Source of the DNA: Desertibacillus haloalkaliphilus
Lineage (GTDB): Bacteria > Bacillota > Bacilli > Bacillales > KJ1-10-99
NCBI RefSeq assembly: GCF_019039105.1
Contig: NZ_JAHPIV010000007.1
Coordinates: 89,113 to 153,112 of the forward strand
Length of the DNA: 64,000 nt
Direction of reading: 5' to 3'
Under the pieces are notes generated by a model that was given only the letters and a program-made list of their open reading frames with translations, was not told the DNA's origin and made no database searches. Positions 24,702 through 33,293 of this stretch are shown here, piece by piece; position 1 is the first letter of the stretch, and each line of letters opens with the position of its first letter. The translations under genes were made by a program, and so were the position numbers.

Positions 24702-26930
24702 ATGAAACAATGGCGTAATTTTAACCAAGGGAAATGGCAAAGTGAAATCAATGTGAGAGATTTTATTTTAAATAATATAAGTGTTTATGAGGGAAATGAA
24801 TCATTTTTAGAAAGTGCGACTGAAGAAACAAATGCACTTTGGGACAAAGTCATGGAGCTTACAAAAGAAGAGCGCGAACGCGGTGGCGTGCTTGATATGG
24901 ATACAGAAATTGTTTCGACAATTACATCCCATAAAGCTGGGTATTTAAATAAAGAAACAGAAAAGGTCGTTGGTTTTCAAACCGATAAACCATTTAAGCG
25001 TTCACTTCAACCGTTTGGTGGTATCCGAATGGCAGACCAAGCGTGTGCATCTTATGGGTTTGAACTTGACCAAGAAGTTAGAAAGATCTTCACAGATTAT
25101 CGTAAAACCCACAATGCCGGTGTCTTTGATGCCTATACCGATGAAATGAAAGCTGCACGCCGTGCCGGTATTATAACTGGATTACCTGATGCCTATGGAC
25201 GCGGTAGAATTATCGGTGATTACCGTCGAGTCGCCCTCTACGGCGTTGATCGACTTATTCGTGAAAAGCAAAAGGACTTATCAGAAACCGGAACACGAAT
25301 GATGTCTGAGGAAATCATCCGTCTTCGCGAAGAAATTTCTGAGCAAATCCGCTCACTACATGAACTAATAGAAATGGCAAAAAGTTATGGATTCGACATT
25401 TCACAGCCTGCCGAAACGGCCCAAGAAGCCTTTCAATGGTTATATTTCGCATATTTAGCAGCAATTAAAGAACAAAATGGAGCAGCAATGAGCTTAGGAC
25501 GAACATCAACGTTTTTAGACATTTATATTGAACGCGATTTAGCGAACGGTGTGATCACTGAAAAAGAAGTTCAAGAACTCGTCGATCATTTTGTCATGAA
25601 GCTACGTTTAGTCAAATTTGCCCGAACACCTGACTACAATGAGTTATTTAGTGGAGATCCGACATGGGTAACAGAATCGATTGCAGGTATGGCACTTGAT
25701 GGTCGTCCGCTTGTGACGAAAAACTCTTATCGTTTCTTGCATACACTAGACAACTTAGGCCCTGCTCCCGAACCGAATCTAACGGTGTTATGGTCAAGTC
25801 AATTGCCCGATACATTCAAACAATACTGTGCAAAAATGTCAATTAAAACAAGTTCAATCCAATATGAAAATGATGATTTAATGCGTGAGGAATATGGTGA
25901 TGATTATGGGATCGCCTGCTGTGTATCAGCGATGAAAATCGGAAAGCAAATGCAGTTCTTCGGGGCACGTGCGAACCTAGCGAAAACATTATTATATGCG
26001 ATTAACGGTGGAAAAGACGAAATTTCCAAAACGCAAGTTGCACCTGAGTTTGCACCTATCACCTCAGAAGTGCTTGATTATGACGTGGTTATCCGTAAGT
26101 TCGATCAAATGATGGACTGGTTAGCTGAGCTGTACTTGAATACGCTAAACATCATTCACTACATGCACGATAAATACTCCTATGAGCGTGTTGAAATGGC
26201 GTTACATGATACCAATGTATTGCGGACAATGGCTACCGGAATTGCTGGGCTATCCGTCGTTGCCGATTCATTAAGTGCAATTAAACATGCGAATGTAAAA
26301 ACAATTCGAGATGAAGATGGTCTCGTTGTTGACTTCGAAGTTGAAGGAGACTTCCCTACGTACGGAAATAATGATGACCGCGTTGACCAATTAGCCGTTC
26401 AGCTTGTTGAGTCATTTATGGCAAAGTTAAGAAAGCATAAAACGTACCGTGATGCCGTTCATACGACTTCGATTTTAACGATTACGTCAAACGTCGTTTA
26501 TGGTAAGAAAACAGGCAATACCCCTGATGGCAGACGTGCCGGTGAGCCATTTGCACCGGGTGCAAACCCACTGCATGGTAGAGACAAAAAAGGAGCCCTT
26601 GCATCACTAAGCTCAGTTGCCAAATTACCATATGTATCATCACAAGATGGCATTTCAAATACGTTTTCAATCGTTCCTAAAGCATTAGGAAAAGAGGAAC
26701 CAACACAAGTCGAAAATCTCGCTGCAATCCTTGACGGATATACTGAAAAATTAGGGCACCACTTAAACATCAATGTCTTTAACCGAGAAACGCTAATGGA
26801 TGCGATGGACCACCCCGAAAAATATCCTCAATTAACCATTCGCGTATCTGGTTACGCTGTAAACTTTATCAAACTAACAAGAGAGCAACAGATTGATGTC
26901 ATCAACCGTACGTTCCATGCCAGCCTTTAA
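24702..26930 (+). CDS. pflB: Pyruvate formate-lyase
   Basis: A 742-residue glycyl-radical enzyme converting pyruvate and CoA to acetyl-CoA and formate without oxygen. The adjacent catalytic cysteines are Cys406-Cys407 in 'GIACCVSAM', and the radical glycine is Gly717 in '[10 protein letters not shown]', 25 residues from the end, as expected. Length is normal for bacterial PflB. GGAGGG precedes the ATG. The FNR-type site upstream and the activase gene downstream support an anaerobic fermentation operon. A hairpin in the gap to pflA may set their relative levels. Confidence 0.97.
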   Translation: MKQWRNFNQGKWQSEINVRDFILNNISVYEGNESFLESATEETNALWDKVMELTKEERERGGVLDMDTEIVSTITSHKAGYLNKETEKVVGFQTDKPFKRSLQPFGGIRMADQACASYGFELDQEVRKIFTDYRKTHNAGVFDAYTDEMKAARRAGIITGLPDAYGRGRIIGDYRRVALYGVDRLIREKQKDLSETGTRMMSEEIIRLREEISEQIRSLHELIEMAKSYGFDISQPAETAQEAFQWLYFAYLAAIKEQNGAAMSLGRTSTFLDIYIERDLANGVITEKEVQELVDHFVMKLRLVKFARTPDYNELFSGDPTWVTESIAGMALDGRPLVTKNSYRFLHTLDNLGPAPEPNLTVLWSSQLPDTFKQYCAKMSIKTSSIQYENDDLMREEYGDDYGIACCVSAMKIGKQMQFFGARANLAKTLLYAINGGKDEISKTQVAPEFAPITSEVLDYDVVIRKFDQMMDWLAELYLNTLNIIHYMHDKYSYERVEMALHDTNVLRTMATGIAGLSVVADSLSAIKHANVKTIRDEDGLVVDFEVEGDFPTYGNNDDRVDQLAVQLVESFMAKLRKHKTYRDAVHTTSILTITSNVVYGKKTGNTPDGRRAGEPFAPGANPLHGRDKKGALASLSSVAKLPYVSSQDGISNTFSIVPKALGKEEPTQVENLAAILDGYTEKLGHHLNINVFNRETLMDAMDHPEKYPQLTIRVSGYAVNFIKLTREQQIDVINRTFHASL

Positions 26931-26952
26931 TAATGAGCGATAAGGATACTGC

Positions 26953-26993
26953 CCTTCAGGTACAATGTGTGCTTCTATATATTGTGCCTGAGG
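26953..26993 (+). other. Intercistronic hairpin between pflB and pflA
   Basis: CTTCAGGTACAAT pairs with ATTGTGCCTGAGG around a 14-base loop. There is no T tail, so it is more likely an mRNA-stability or attenuation element than a full terminator. Confidence 0.5.
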
Positions 26994-27069
26994 TGACTAT
27001 TCTATGGCAATCCTATGACTCTACTCAATCTGTACAATCGGCTCTTCTTACAAACGAGGAGATGATAAT

Positions 27070-27837
27070 ATGATCAAAGGGTTTGTACACTCTATAGAAT
27101 CTTGTGGTACCGTCGATGGTCCTGGGTTACGATATATCGTTTTTTTACAGGGGTGTCTATTGCGGTGTAAATTTTGCCACAATGCAGATACATGGGAAAT
27201 TGGTTCAGGTCAAGAGATGACTACTGATGAGATTATTTCAGACTTAAAAAGCTACCTCCCATTTATGAAAGCTTCCAATGGCGGCATTACTGTTAGTGGC
27301 GGTGAGCCTTTGTTACAGATTGACTTTTTAATCGAATTATTTAAGGCATGCAAACAACTCGGCATTCATACAACCCTTGATACATCCGCTGGGTGCTATT
27401 CAACGAATGATGCTTTCCAACAAAAACTTACCGAATTATTAAGCGTTACTGATTTAATTTTACTTGACCTTAAACATATTGATGAAACAAAACATAAAAG
27501 ACTAACAGGCAAAACAAATGAGCATATCTTACAGTTTGCCCGCCTGTTATCTGAAAGAGGCGTTCCTGTTTGGATCCGTCACGTCCTCGTCCCAACAATT
27601 AACGACAATCCCGTTGATTTAGAACGATTACGTCAATTCATCCTAACACTTAAAAATGTCGATAAAATTGAAGTCTTACCATATCATAAACTTGGTGTTT
27701 ACAAATGGGAGGCACTGGGGTTGACCTACCCTTTACACCACATTGAACCTCCAAGTGAAGATAGTATCCGTTATGCAACCGATGTACTAACAGGAGCTAG
27801 CAGCCCGAACAAACAGCCTGTTTCAATGTTAGAGTAA
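27070..27837 (+). CDS. pflA: Pyruvate formate-lyase activating enzyme
   Basis: A 255-residue radical-SAM protein that installs the glycyl radical on PflB. The cluster-binding CxxxCxxC is Cys29-Cys33-Cys36 in 'GCLLRCKFCHN', preceded by 'ESCGTVDGPGLRYIVFLQ', the standard PflA N-terminus. The 'SGGEPLLQ' SAM-binding motif and 'WIRHVLVPTIND' strand are also present. GAGGAGATGATA lies before the ATG. It is the second gene of the pfl unit and ends at a terminator. Confidence 0.96.
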   Translation: MIKGFVHSIESCGTVDGPGLRYIVFLQGCLLRCKFCHNADTWEIGSGQEMTTDEIISDLKSYLPFMKASNGGITVSGGEPLLQIDFLIELFKACKQLGIHTTLDTSAGCYSTNDAFQQKLTELLSVTDLILLDLKHIDETKHKRLTGKTNEHILQFARLLSERGVPVWIRHVLVPTINDNPVDLERLRQFILTLKNVDKIEVLPYHKLGVYKWEALGLTYPLHHIEPPSEDSIRYATDVLTGASSPNKQPVSMLE

Positions 27838-27842
27838 GCATT

Positions 27843-27880
27843 GCCTGCTCGGGATTAACTATCACTAGCAGGCTTTTCTC
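27843..27880 (+). terminator. Terminator of the pfl operon
   Basis: GCCTGCT (27843-27849) and AGCAGGC (27867-27873) form the stem, followed by TTTTCTCTC. Confidence 0.7.
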
Positions 27881-28003
27881 TCTGAAATGGTAACAGCAAC
27901 TGTTCAAAACATCCACTTCTTTCCACATCCAGATTTGTGCACATCATAAGGTTATAATATGATACACTAAACGTTGTTTTAAAACTACGTGGGGAGGACT
28001 ACG

Positions 28004-28606
28004 ATGAAACATAAGATTTTTCTGGTCGTCATTGTAGTCTTAGTGTTTTCAAATATTTATTTTATCTCGAACTATATGACACAAAAATGGATTGCTGATC
28101 ATTACCATTTCATGACCATCAATCAAGCGACAAACGCGTTGCACTCGCTGCCTAAACAGTTTGATGAGCTTTCGACCGCAATTTTGCATGATACTTCTAC
28201 CGAAGATCAATTCATGAAAATAGCGGATTTGTCCTCTTCTTTAGCCACTGCTGAAAACTCATTTTCTTACGTTAACATTTACCTTAGTCATTCGATGCCA
28301 CGAACGATTGGAGATAGTATGGGAGAAATCTCCACGTTTTTCAGGGACATTCACCTCTACGTGAATGGACAAATCAGAAGATATGTCACAGGCGATGAAA
28401 CGATTTCAAGAGAAGATATTTTATATCACATTGATACGTTTCATCAAGCGACTGAATATTTAAAAGAACATCTAGATGAAGATATTCTCTATGAGGGGAC
28501 TTACGATAACGTGAAGAATCATTGGAGTATTCTCACGGATGAGATAACAACAGAGTTTACTAATAATGATGTCTTAACACGTTATCGTGAGTGGTGGATT
28601 GATTGA
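28004..28606 (+). CDS. Membrane-anchored helical protein of unknown function
   Basis: I do not recognise this 200-residue protein. Residues 5-25 form one membrane helix (IFLVVIVVLVFSNIYFISNY) with a basic residue before it, so it is a signal anchor and the rest should be extracytoplasmic. The outer part is helical and acidic, with a long 'LHSLPKQFDELSTAILHD' type stretch that could be a four-helix sensor-like bundle, but no kinase or signalling domain follows. GGGGAGGA precedes the ATG at 28004. It is a single-gene unit closed by a strong terminator. Confidence 0.6.
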   Translation: MKHKIFLVVIVVLVFSNIYFISNYMTQKWIADHYHFMTINQATNALHSLPKQFDELSTAILHDTSTEDQFMKIADLSSSLATAENSFSYVNIYLSHSMPRTIGDSMGEISTFFRDIHLYVNGQIRRYVTGDETISREDILYHIDTFHQATEYLKEHLDEDILYEGTYDNVKNHWSILTDEITTEFTNNDVLTRYREWWID

Positions 28607-28623
28607 CTCGTTGATTTCGTTCA

Positions 28624-28660
28624 AAAAAACACTTGGATACTAAAAATCCAAGTGTTTTTT
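28624..28660. terminator. Bidirectional terminator
   Basis: AAAAAACACTTGGA (28624-28637) and TCCAAGTGTTTTTT (28647-28660) form a perfect 14-bp stem between convergent genes. Confidence 0.85.
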
Positions 28661-28674
28661 CCTTCCTATCAAAA

Positions 28675-29193
28675 TCAATCCCATGGTTTGATAACCCCAA
28701 ATTCATTAGCCAATTCTACTGTTTCCCCTCTTCGTTTCCTTCTTACCTCTGCTCTTGCTTCAGCCCCTTCATGTAGCTTCTTTTCTTCTGGTGTTTCTGG
28801 GATAACTTTTGAAACTTGAACCGGCCTCATGTTTTCATCCACGGCTACAAATGTTAAGAAGGACACCGCACAAACACTTCGCTCACCTGTTAATAAATCC
28901 TCACCGATCGCCTTAACGAAAACCTCCATTGACGTTTTGTGGGTCCACGTCACAAATGCTTCAAGACAAACCGCATGTCCTTCTTTAATTGGGTTTAAGA
29001 AATCAATTGAATCCGTTGAAGCTGTAACGACATCCTTTCTTGCATGCCTAGTTGCTGCAATCGCTGCGACATCATCAATATAAGACATGAGCTTACCACC
29101 AAACAATGTTCGGTGATTATTGGTATCAGGTGGTAGGACAATACTAACTTTGATCGCCCGTGATTCCTTCATTGCTTTTGATTCTTTCATCAT
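28675..29193 (-). CDS. ykhA: Acyl-CoA thioesterase (YkhA type)
   Basis: A 172-residue hotdog thioesterase of the YciA/YkhA group. Motifs include 'LPPDTNNHRTLFGGKLMSYID' (the N-H-x-T-L-F-G-G signature with the following Asp in 'IDDVAA') and 'DSIDFLNPIKEGHAV'. Such enzymes hydrolyse a range of acyl-CoAs in the cytoplasm. GGAGA lies before a double ATG. The C-terminal 30 residues are charged and extend past the fold, as in the Bacillus relatives. Confidence 0.88.
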   Translation of the reverse strand: MMKESKAMKESRAIKVSIVLPPDTNNHRTLFGGKLMSYIDDVAAIAATRHARKDVVTASTDSIDFLNPIKEGHAVCLEAFVTWTHKTSMEVFVKAIGEDLLTGERSVCAVSFLTFVAVDENMRPVQVSKVIPETPEEKKLHEGAEARAEVRRKRRGETVELANEFGVIKPWD

Positions 29194-29358
29194 CTGTCTC
29201 TCCTTCTTTTATTCCATTCTATTTTATGGTTTCCAAAAAAATTCACTTGTATATAACAATATGTTGTACTGTATGTATCCCATTTTTGTGAGTCACAAAC
29301 CCAGATATCTATAATAGGATATAGTGCTGCTTCAATAACATCAAAGAAGGAGTGAGCT

Positions 29359-30054
29359 ATGAATATTACGATCGTTCAAGGCAATGACTGCCAATTACCT
29401 TTTGCTGATGTTAACATTGTTATCGATGTTATCAGAGCATTCACTGTTAGTCACCTTTGCTTTTTACAAGGAGTCAAAGAGATATGGCTTGCCAAAGATA
29501 CGAAAGTTGCCTTCTCTTTGAAAGAAAAGCACAAAGATTTCCTCTTAGCAGGCGAAATCAACGGTTTACCTATTGAAAATTTTGATTTAGACAACTCACC
29601 AAACAACATTATAACCCATGATTTAACCAACAAAACCATCGTTCAGAAAACAACCAATGGTGTCCGTGCAACCTTGAATTCCCTACAAGCTAAGGATGTT
29701 ATAGTCACTGGCTTTTCAAATGCAAATACAACGGCATCTTTTATTAAAAATCACATCATGCCCCAAAATCCCACTCCAACCATTCACCTCGTTGCATCCC
29801 ACCCATCTAGTGATGAAGACCTGGCTTGTGCTGAATACATCAATGCGATCCTCAAAGGTGAGGACACCCCTACTGAGGATACCGTGATTAAGAGGATAAA
29901 ACAAGCAGAAGCTGCCCGGAAGTTTCATGATCGAACTCAACCAGACTTTTCCAAAGAGGATCTAGACTACTGTACTGAGGTTCGGTCCAGTTCATTTATT
30001 ATGAAGGTAAATAACAATCACGAGACCCCAAAGATTGAGAGGTACAACATATGA
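29359..30054 (+). CDS. yitC: 2-phosphosulfolactate phosphatase (ComB/YitC)
   Basis: A 231-residue ComB-family phosphatase. It contains 'VNIVIDVIRAFTVSHLCFLQG' (the D-x-x-R-A motif near the N-terminus), 'LLAGEINGLPI', 'KTTNGVRATL' and 'VIVTGFSNANTTA'. It removes phosphate from 2-phosphosulfolactate to give sulfolactate, a major small molecule of Bacillus spores. AAGGAGTGAG precedes the ATG. It overlaps the ComA gene by four bases (ATGA), showing coupled translation. Confidence 0.85.
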   Translation: MNITIVQGNDCQLPFADVNIVIDVIRAFTVSHLCFLQGVKEIWLAKDTKVAFSLKEKHKDFLLAGEINGLPIENFDLDNSPNNIITHDLTNKTIVQKTTNGVRATLNSLQAKDVIVTGFSNANTTASFIKNHIMPQNPTPTIHLVASHPSSDEDLACAEYINAILKGEDTPTEDTVIKRIKQAEAARKFHDRTQPDFSKEDLDYCTEVRSSSFIMKVNNNHETPKIERYNI

Positions 30055-30836
30055 ATTCTTCAGGATTAACTTTACCAACAAGGTTTACTAAACCAAGGTC
30101 ATCCGGATTAACGTTATTAATTGATAACGGAGTTCCAACAGAACTTTTTAAAGACACAGTCATTAGTAACGCCTCGTTGATCGACTTTGTAAAGTTCGGA
30201 TGGGGAACATCGATTATCTCTAGCCACCTTGAAGAAAAAATCGAATGTCTACAAACGAATGAAGTTGAGTTCTTTTTTGGCGGAACCTTATTTGAAAAGT
30301 TTGTATTGCAAAGAAAAATTGATCAATATTATCAATACTGTAACCATTACGGGTGCCGTTTTATCGAAATTTCTAACGGAACGATTGAGCTAAGCAACAG
30401 TGACAAAGCAACATTCATTACGGATTTTTCTAAAGATTTCACCGTCCTTAGTGAAGTTGGTAGTAAATCAACGATCGATTCCCTCCATATTCACCCTTCA
30501 AAATGGATTGAGTATATTAACGAAGACCTTGAAGCTGGCGCTTATAAAGTCATAACAGAAGCTAGAGAAAGCGGCACAAGCGGGATCTGCCGTTCTGATG
30601 GAGAAATTCGATTTGGGTTAATTGAAGAAATCATCCAATCAACCATTCACACTGACGACATGATCTTTGAAGCTCCAACCAAACAATTGCAAACATATTT
30701 TATTGAAAAACTAGGATCGAATGTCAATTTAGCAAACATCCCATTTACTGGAATCCTCTCTCTTGAAACATTACGATTGGGTTTGCGTTCAGATACATTA
30801 TCTTTATTTGAACAAGGAGGACATTCCTATGCGTGA
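30051..30836 (+). CDS. yitD: Phosphosulfolactate synthase (ComA/YitD)
   Basis: A 261-residue TIM-barrel enzyme of the ComA family. It joins sulfite to phosphoenolpyruvate to give phosphosulfolactate, the substrate of the preceding gene's product. Recognisable parts are 'TLLIDNGVPTELFKD', 'FVKFGWGTSII', 'FGGTLFEKF', 'FIEISNGTIELS' and 'VITEARESGTSGICRSDGEI'. The start overlaps the end of the ComB gene. In methanogens this pathway leads to coenzyme M; in bacilli it is thought to end at sulfolactate for the spore core. Confidence 0.87.
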   Translation: MNSSGLTLPTRFTKPRSSGLTLLIDNGVPTELFKDTVISNASLIDFVKFGWGTSIISSHLEEKIECLQTNEVEFFFGGTLFEKFVLQRKIDQYYQYCNHYGCRFIEISNGTIELSNSDKATFITDFSKDFTVLSEVGSKSTIDSLHIHPSKWIEYINEDLEAGAYKVITEARESGTSGICRSDGEIRFGLIEEIIQSTIHTDDMIFEAPTKQLQTYFIEKLGSNVNLANIPFTGILSLETLRLGLRSDTLSLFEQGGHSYA

Positions 30837-31227
30837 TCAAAATAAAGTCTTTCATTTAGCCGTCCCTTGCAAAAATTTAGAAGAGACAGCGAACTACTAT
30901 CAAGCGCTAGGCTGCAGTGTAGCGAGATCCTACGATGACCGGGTCACCTTTGACTTTTTCGGTGATCAACTTGTATGCCACTTAAACCCTGAACAAATTG
31001 ACCAGAAACCACAAATGTATCCACGGCATTATGGCATTACATTTTTAGATAAAAAAGAGTTTGATGCGGTTTACCATACAGCAAAACAGAAAGAACTACC
31101 GTTTTTTCAAGAGTTAACGACAAGGTTTGAAGGGAAAACAGAGGAACATATCACATTCTTCTTAATTGATCCTTCTAATAATTTATTAGAATTTAAGTAT
31201 TACTTTGATGAACGTATGGTCTATTAA
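30829..31227 (+). CDS. VOC-family (glyoxalase-like) protein
   Basis: A 132-residue vicinal-oxygen-chelate protein. Two beta-alpha-beta-beta-beta modules are visible ('FHLAVPCKNLEETANYYQAL', then 'HYGITFLDKKEFDAVYHTAK'), with likely metal ligands His in 'FHLAVP' and 'RHYGITF' and Glu in 'NLLEFKYYF'. The reaction is unknown. It overlaps the end of the ComA gene by eight bases and has its own AAGGAGG, so it is translated as the third gene of the sulfolactate operon and may act on a related three-carbon metabolite (inference). A strong terminator follows. Confidence 0.8.
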   Translation: MRDQNKVFHLAVPCKNLEETANYYQALGCSVARSYDDRVTFDFFGDQLVCHLNPEQIDQKPQMYPRHYGITFLDKKEFDAVYHTAKQKELPFFQELTTRFEGKTEEHITFFLIDPSNNLLEFKYYFDERMVY

Positions 31228-31240
31228 TGACATTTAGTTG

Positions 31241-31276
31241 AAACAGGGACGTTCTTTAAAGAACGTCCCTGTTTTC
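31241..31276. terminator. Bidirectional terminator (perfect 17-bp palindrome)
   Basis: AAACAGGGACGTTCTTT followed at once by its complement (31241-31274), then TTCT. It closes the sulfolactate operon and the convergent ligase gene. Confidence 0.85.
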
Positions 31277-31282
31277 TATGAC

Positions 31283-31918
31283 CTAAACCCCAACTACATA
31301 GCCAAAATCAGTTTTTCGATAGTTTGATTGTTTATGGTACCTTTGATTGTTGACAACTACCCAATGAGTTGAAGCTTGTCCGCATTCATAGATAGAATCT
31401 TTTTCTTTTAGAATAATCCCCGACAATTGCTCCTTCTTACATTCTTCAAAATACGCTTGGCCATTCCCTTCTATAAACCTCACATGGACAAGTCGTTCTG
31501 ATTCTCGAACAGTCTCCATCAATACTTGTTTCCTCTTAAAAAGCGGTACCGTTCTCAAATCCTCACCATCATGTCGAAGTATATCAAACAGACAATACGT
31601 CACAGGTCTTTGCTTTGCTAACTCGCGAACAACAGCAGGATCGTTTCGGTGAAAGCGATCAATTAAAGCCATGAAGTCTGGCTTCCCTTGTGTATCTGTT
31701 AAAATGACTTCACCATCGAAAATCGATCCACTCGGAACTGGCAAATCAAGCAATTCAGGAAATTGATTCGTTATATCTCGACCATCAATGGTATATAGTT
31801 TAGGTTCAGGAGTTGAATGATACTGAATACGAATACCATCTAGTTTTAATTCAGTAAGGTAACGGTCATCGTCAAAAGGTTCATTTATCTTGAATGGTTG
31901 CATCGGAGTAATAAACAT
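31283..31918 (-). CDS. Minimal ATP-dependent DNA ligase-like nucleotidyltransferase
   Basis: A 211-residue protein equal to the adenylation domain of ATP-dependent DNA ligases. Motif I is 'ELKLDGIRIQ' (KxDG), motif III 'SIFDGEVIL', motif IIIa-like 'TYCLFDILRHDGEDL' and motif IV 'SGIILKEKDS'. The motif V region reads 'STHWVVVNNQRYHKQSNYRK', where LigD relatives have W-L-K-V, so the expected Lys is displaced. There is no OB domain, polymerase or nuclease domain and no Ku gene nearby. AGGTGAT precedes the ATG at 31918. It follows nagA on the same strand and may be co-transcribed. Confidence 0.75.
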   Translation of the reverse strand: MFITPMQPFKINEPFDDDRYLTELKLDGIRIQYHSTPEPKLYTIDGRDITNQFPELLDLPVPSGSIFDGEVILTDTQGKPDFMALIDRFHRNDPAVVRELAKQRPVTYCLFDILRHDGEDLRTVPLFKRKQVLMETVRESERLVHVRFIEGNGQAYFEECKKEQLSGIILKEKDSIYECGQASTHWVVVNNQRYHKQSNYRKTDFGYVVGV

Positions 31919-31963
31919 ATTCACATCACCTACCCTCCATCGTACCACCACTGCCCTCTTTAT

Positions 31964-33160
31964 TCACTGGAAATTGTTTCGCGAATAGGCTAAGCAACCG
32001 CAACAAAACGTCATTTCAACTTCATTTTTTTCATTTAAGATCACAAGGTCAGCATCCTTCCCTGGTGCGATACTTCCTTTTCGGTCATAGATATTGATCT
32101 GCTTTGCCGGATTAACAGCGGTCATTTTAATCACATCTTCTAACCGACACCCGGAAAACGTCATCATATTCCTCACCGCTTCGTCCATATGAAGAATACT
32201 GCCTGCCAACGTCTGATCCGCTAATGTTGCTTGTTGGTCGCTAACCATCACTTTCTGGTCAGCGAATTGATAGATTCCGTCACCCAACCCTTTTGCACGC
32301 ATCGCATCAGTAATCAAAATCACTTTATCTGCACCTTTTTGTTGAAAAGTAAGCTTGAGCATCTCAGGATGTACATGAATACCGTCTGCGATTAGCTCGA
32401 CGATAAGACCATCATTCAATAGTGCACTGCCAACAACGCCAGGTTCCCGGTGATGCATCCCCCTCATGCCATTAAACAGATGAGTCACCTGACTTGCGCC
32501 GCGATCAACCGCCTCAGTCACCTGTAGAAAGGTCGCATCTGAATGACCAATCGAGGCAATGACACCGGTTTGGTAGAGGTAATCAATAAATTCTCCTCCA
32601 CATCGCAGCTCCGGTGCGAACGTGACAACTTTAATAGCACCCTCACTAGCAGCTTGCCAGTCCTTAAATAGATCTTTATTTAGCTCAATCATATACTCAA
32701 TCGGTTGTGCCCCTGCTCGCTGCGAAGATAGAAATGGACCTTCAAGATGAACACCTAAGATTTCTGCACACTTAAATGTTTGATTCTTCTTCCTATAAGT
32801 AGCAATCATTGATAACGCTTGATGAATCAAAGAAGTTGATTGAGTCATCGTTGTTGGAAGAAAACTTGTAACCCCTTCTTTTGGCAACACACTTGCAATC
32901 GTATCAAGTGCCTCTAATGAGCCATCCATTGTATCAGCCCCTCCTGCCCCGTGGACATGGAGATCAATCATTCCCGGTATGACTTTGTAATGATTAGGGA
33001 GTGTAATGACTTGTCGCAGGTTTACATTTATACCTTTTCGCACATCACCAATTGATTCAATTTTTCCGTCTTTAACTTCAACAAACCCGTGCTTATACGT
33101 TTGTTCTTCAGCATAAATTTGTACATTTTCAATTAAAAAGTGATTTTGATTTTCTTTCAT
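31964..33160 (-). CDS. nagA: N-acetylglucosamine-6-phosphate deacetylase
   Basis: A 398-residue amidohydrolase-fold enzyme that removes acetate from GlcNAc-6-phosphate in amino-sugar catabolism and wall recycling. Motifs: 'PGMIDLHVHGAGGADTMDG', 'GVHLEGPFLS' (metal-binding Glu), 'IASIGHSDA', 'QVTHLFNGM' and 'ILITDAM' (catalytic Asp). GAGGAGGG lies before the ATG. The usual partner nagB is not in the window; the next gene downstream is instead the ligase-like protein. A small amount of extra sequence at the C-terminus ends in a CC pair (FCCGCLAY). Confidence 0.93.
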   Translation of the reverse strand: MKENQNHFLIENVQIYAEEQTYKHGFVEVKDGKIESIGDVRKGINVNLRQVITLPNHYKVIPGMIDLHVHGAGGADTMDGSLEALDTIASVLPKEGVTSFLPTTMTQSTSLIHQALSMIATYRKKNQTFKCAEILGVHLEGPFLSSQRAGAQPIEYMIELNKDLFKDWQAASEGAIKVVTFAPELRCGGEFIDYLYQTGVIASIGHSDATFLQVTEAVDRGASQVTHLFNGMRGMHHREPGVVGSALLNDGLIVELIADGIHVHPEMLKLTFQQKGADKVILITDAMRAKGLGDGIYQFADQKVMVSDQQATLADQTLAGSILHMDEAVRNMMTFSGCRLEDVIKMTAVNPAKQINIYDRKGSIAPGKDADLVILNEKNEVEMTFCCGCLAYSRNNFQ

Positions 33161-33249
33161 GCAATCATCCCTCCTCTACTGTCGACACGATTCTCTAACA
33201 AAAATACCACTCTTTCATGATACTATTTTTGCATTCATTTGCTATTAAC

Positions 33250-33268
33250 GTTACAGTTAAAGTGTAAC
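33250..33268. promoter_or_regulatory. Operator-like inverted repeat between nagA and the ATPase gene
   Basis: GTTACA (33250-33255) and TGTAAC (33263-33268) form a perfect 6-bp repeat with a seven-base spacer in the divergent promoter region. No regulator is identified. Confidence 0.35.
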
Positions 33269-33293
33269 AATTGGTAAGGTAGGAGGGAAATGT

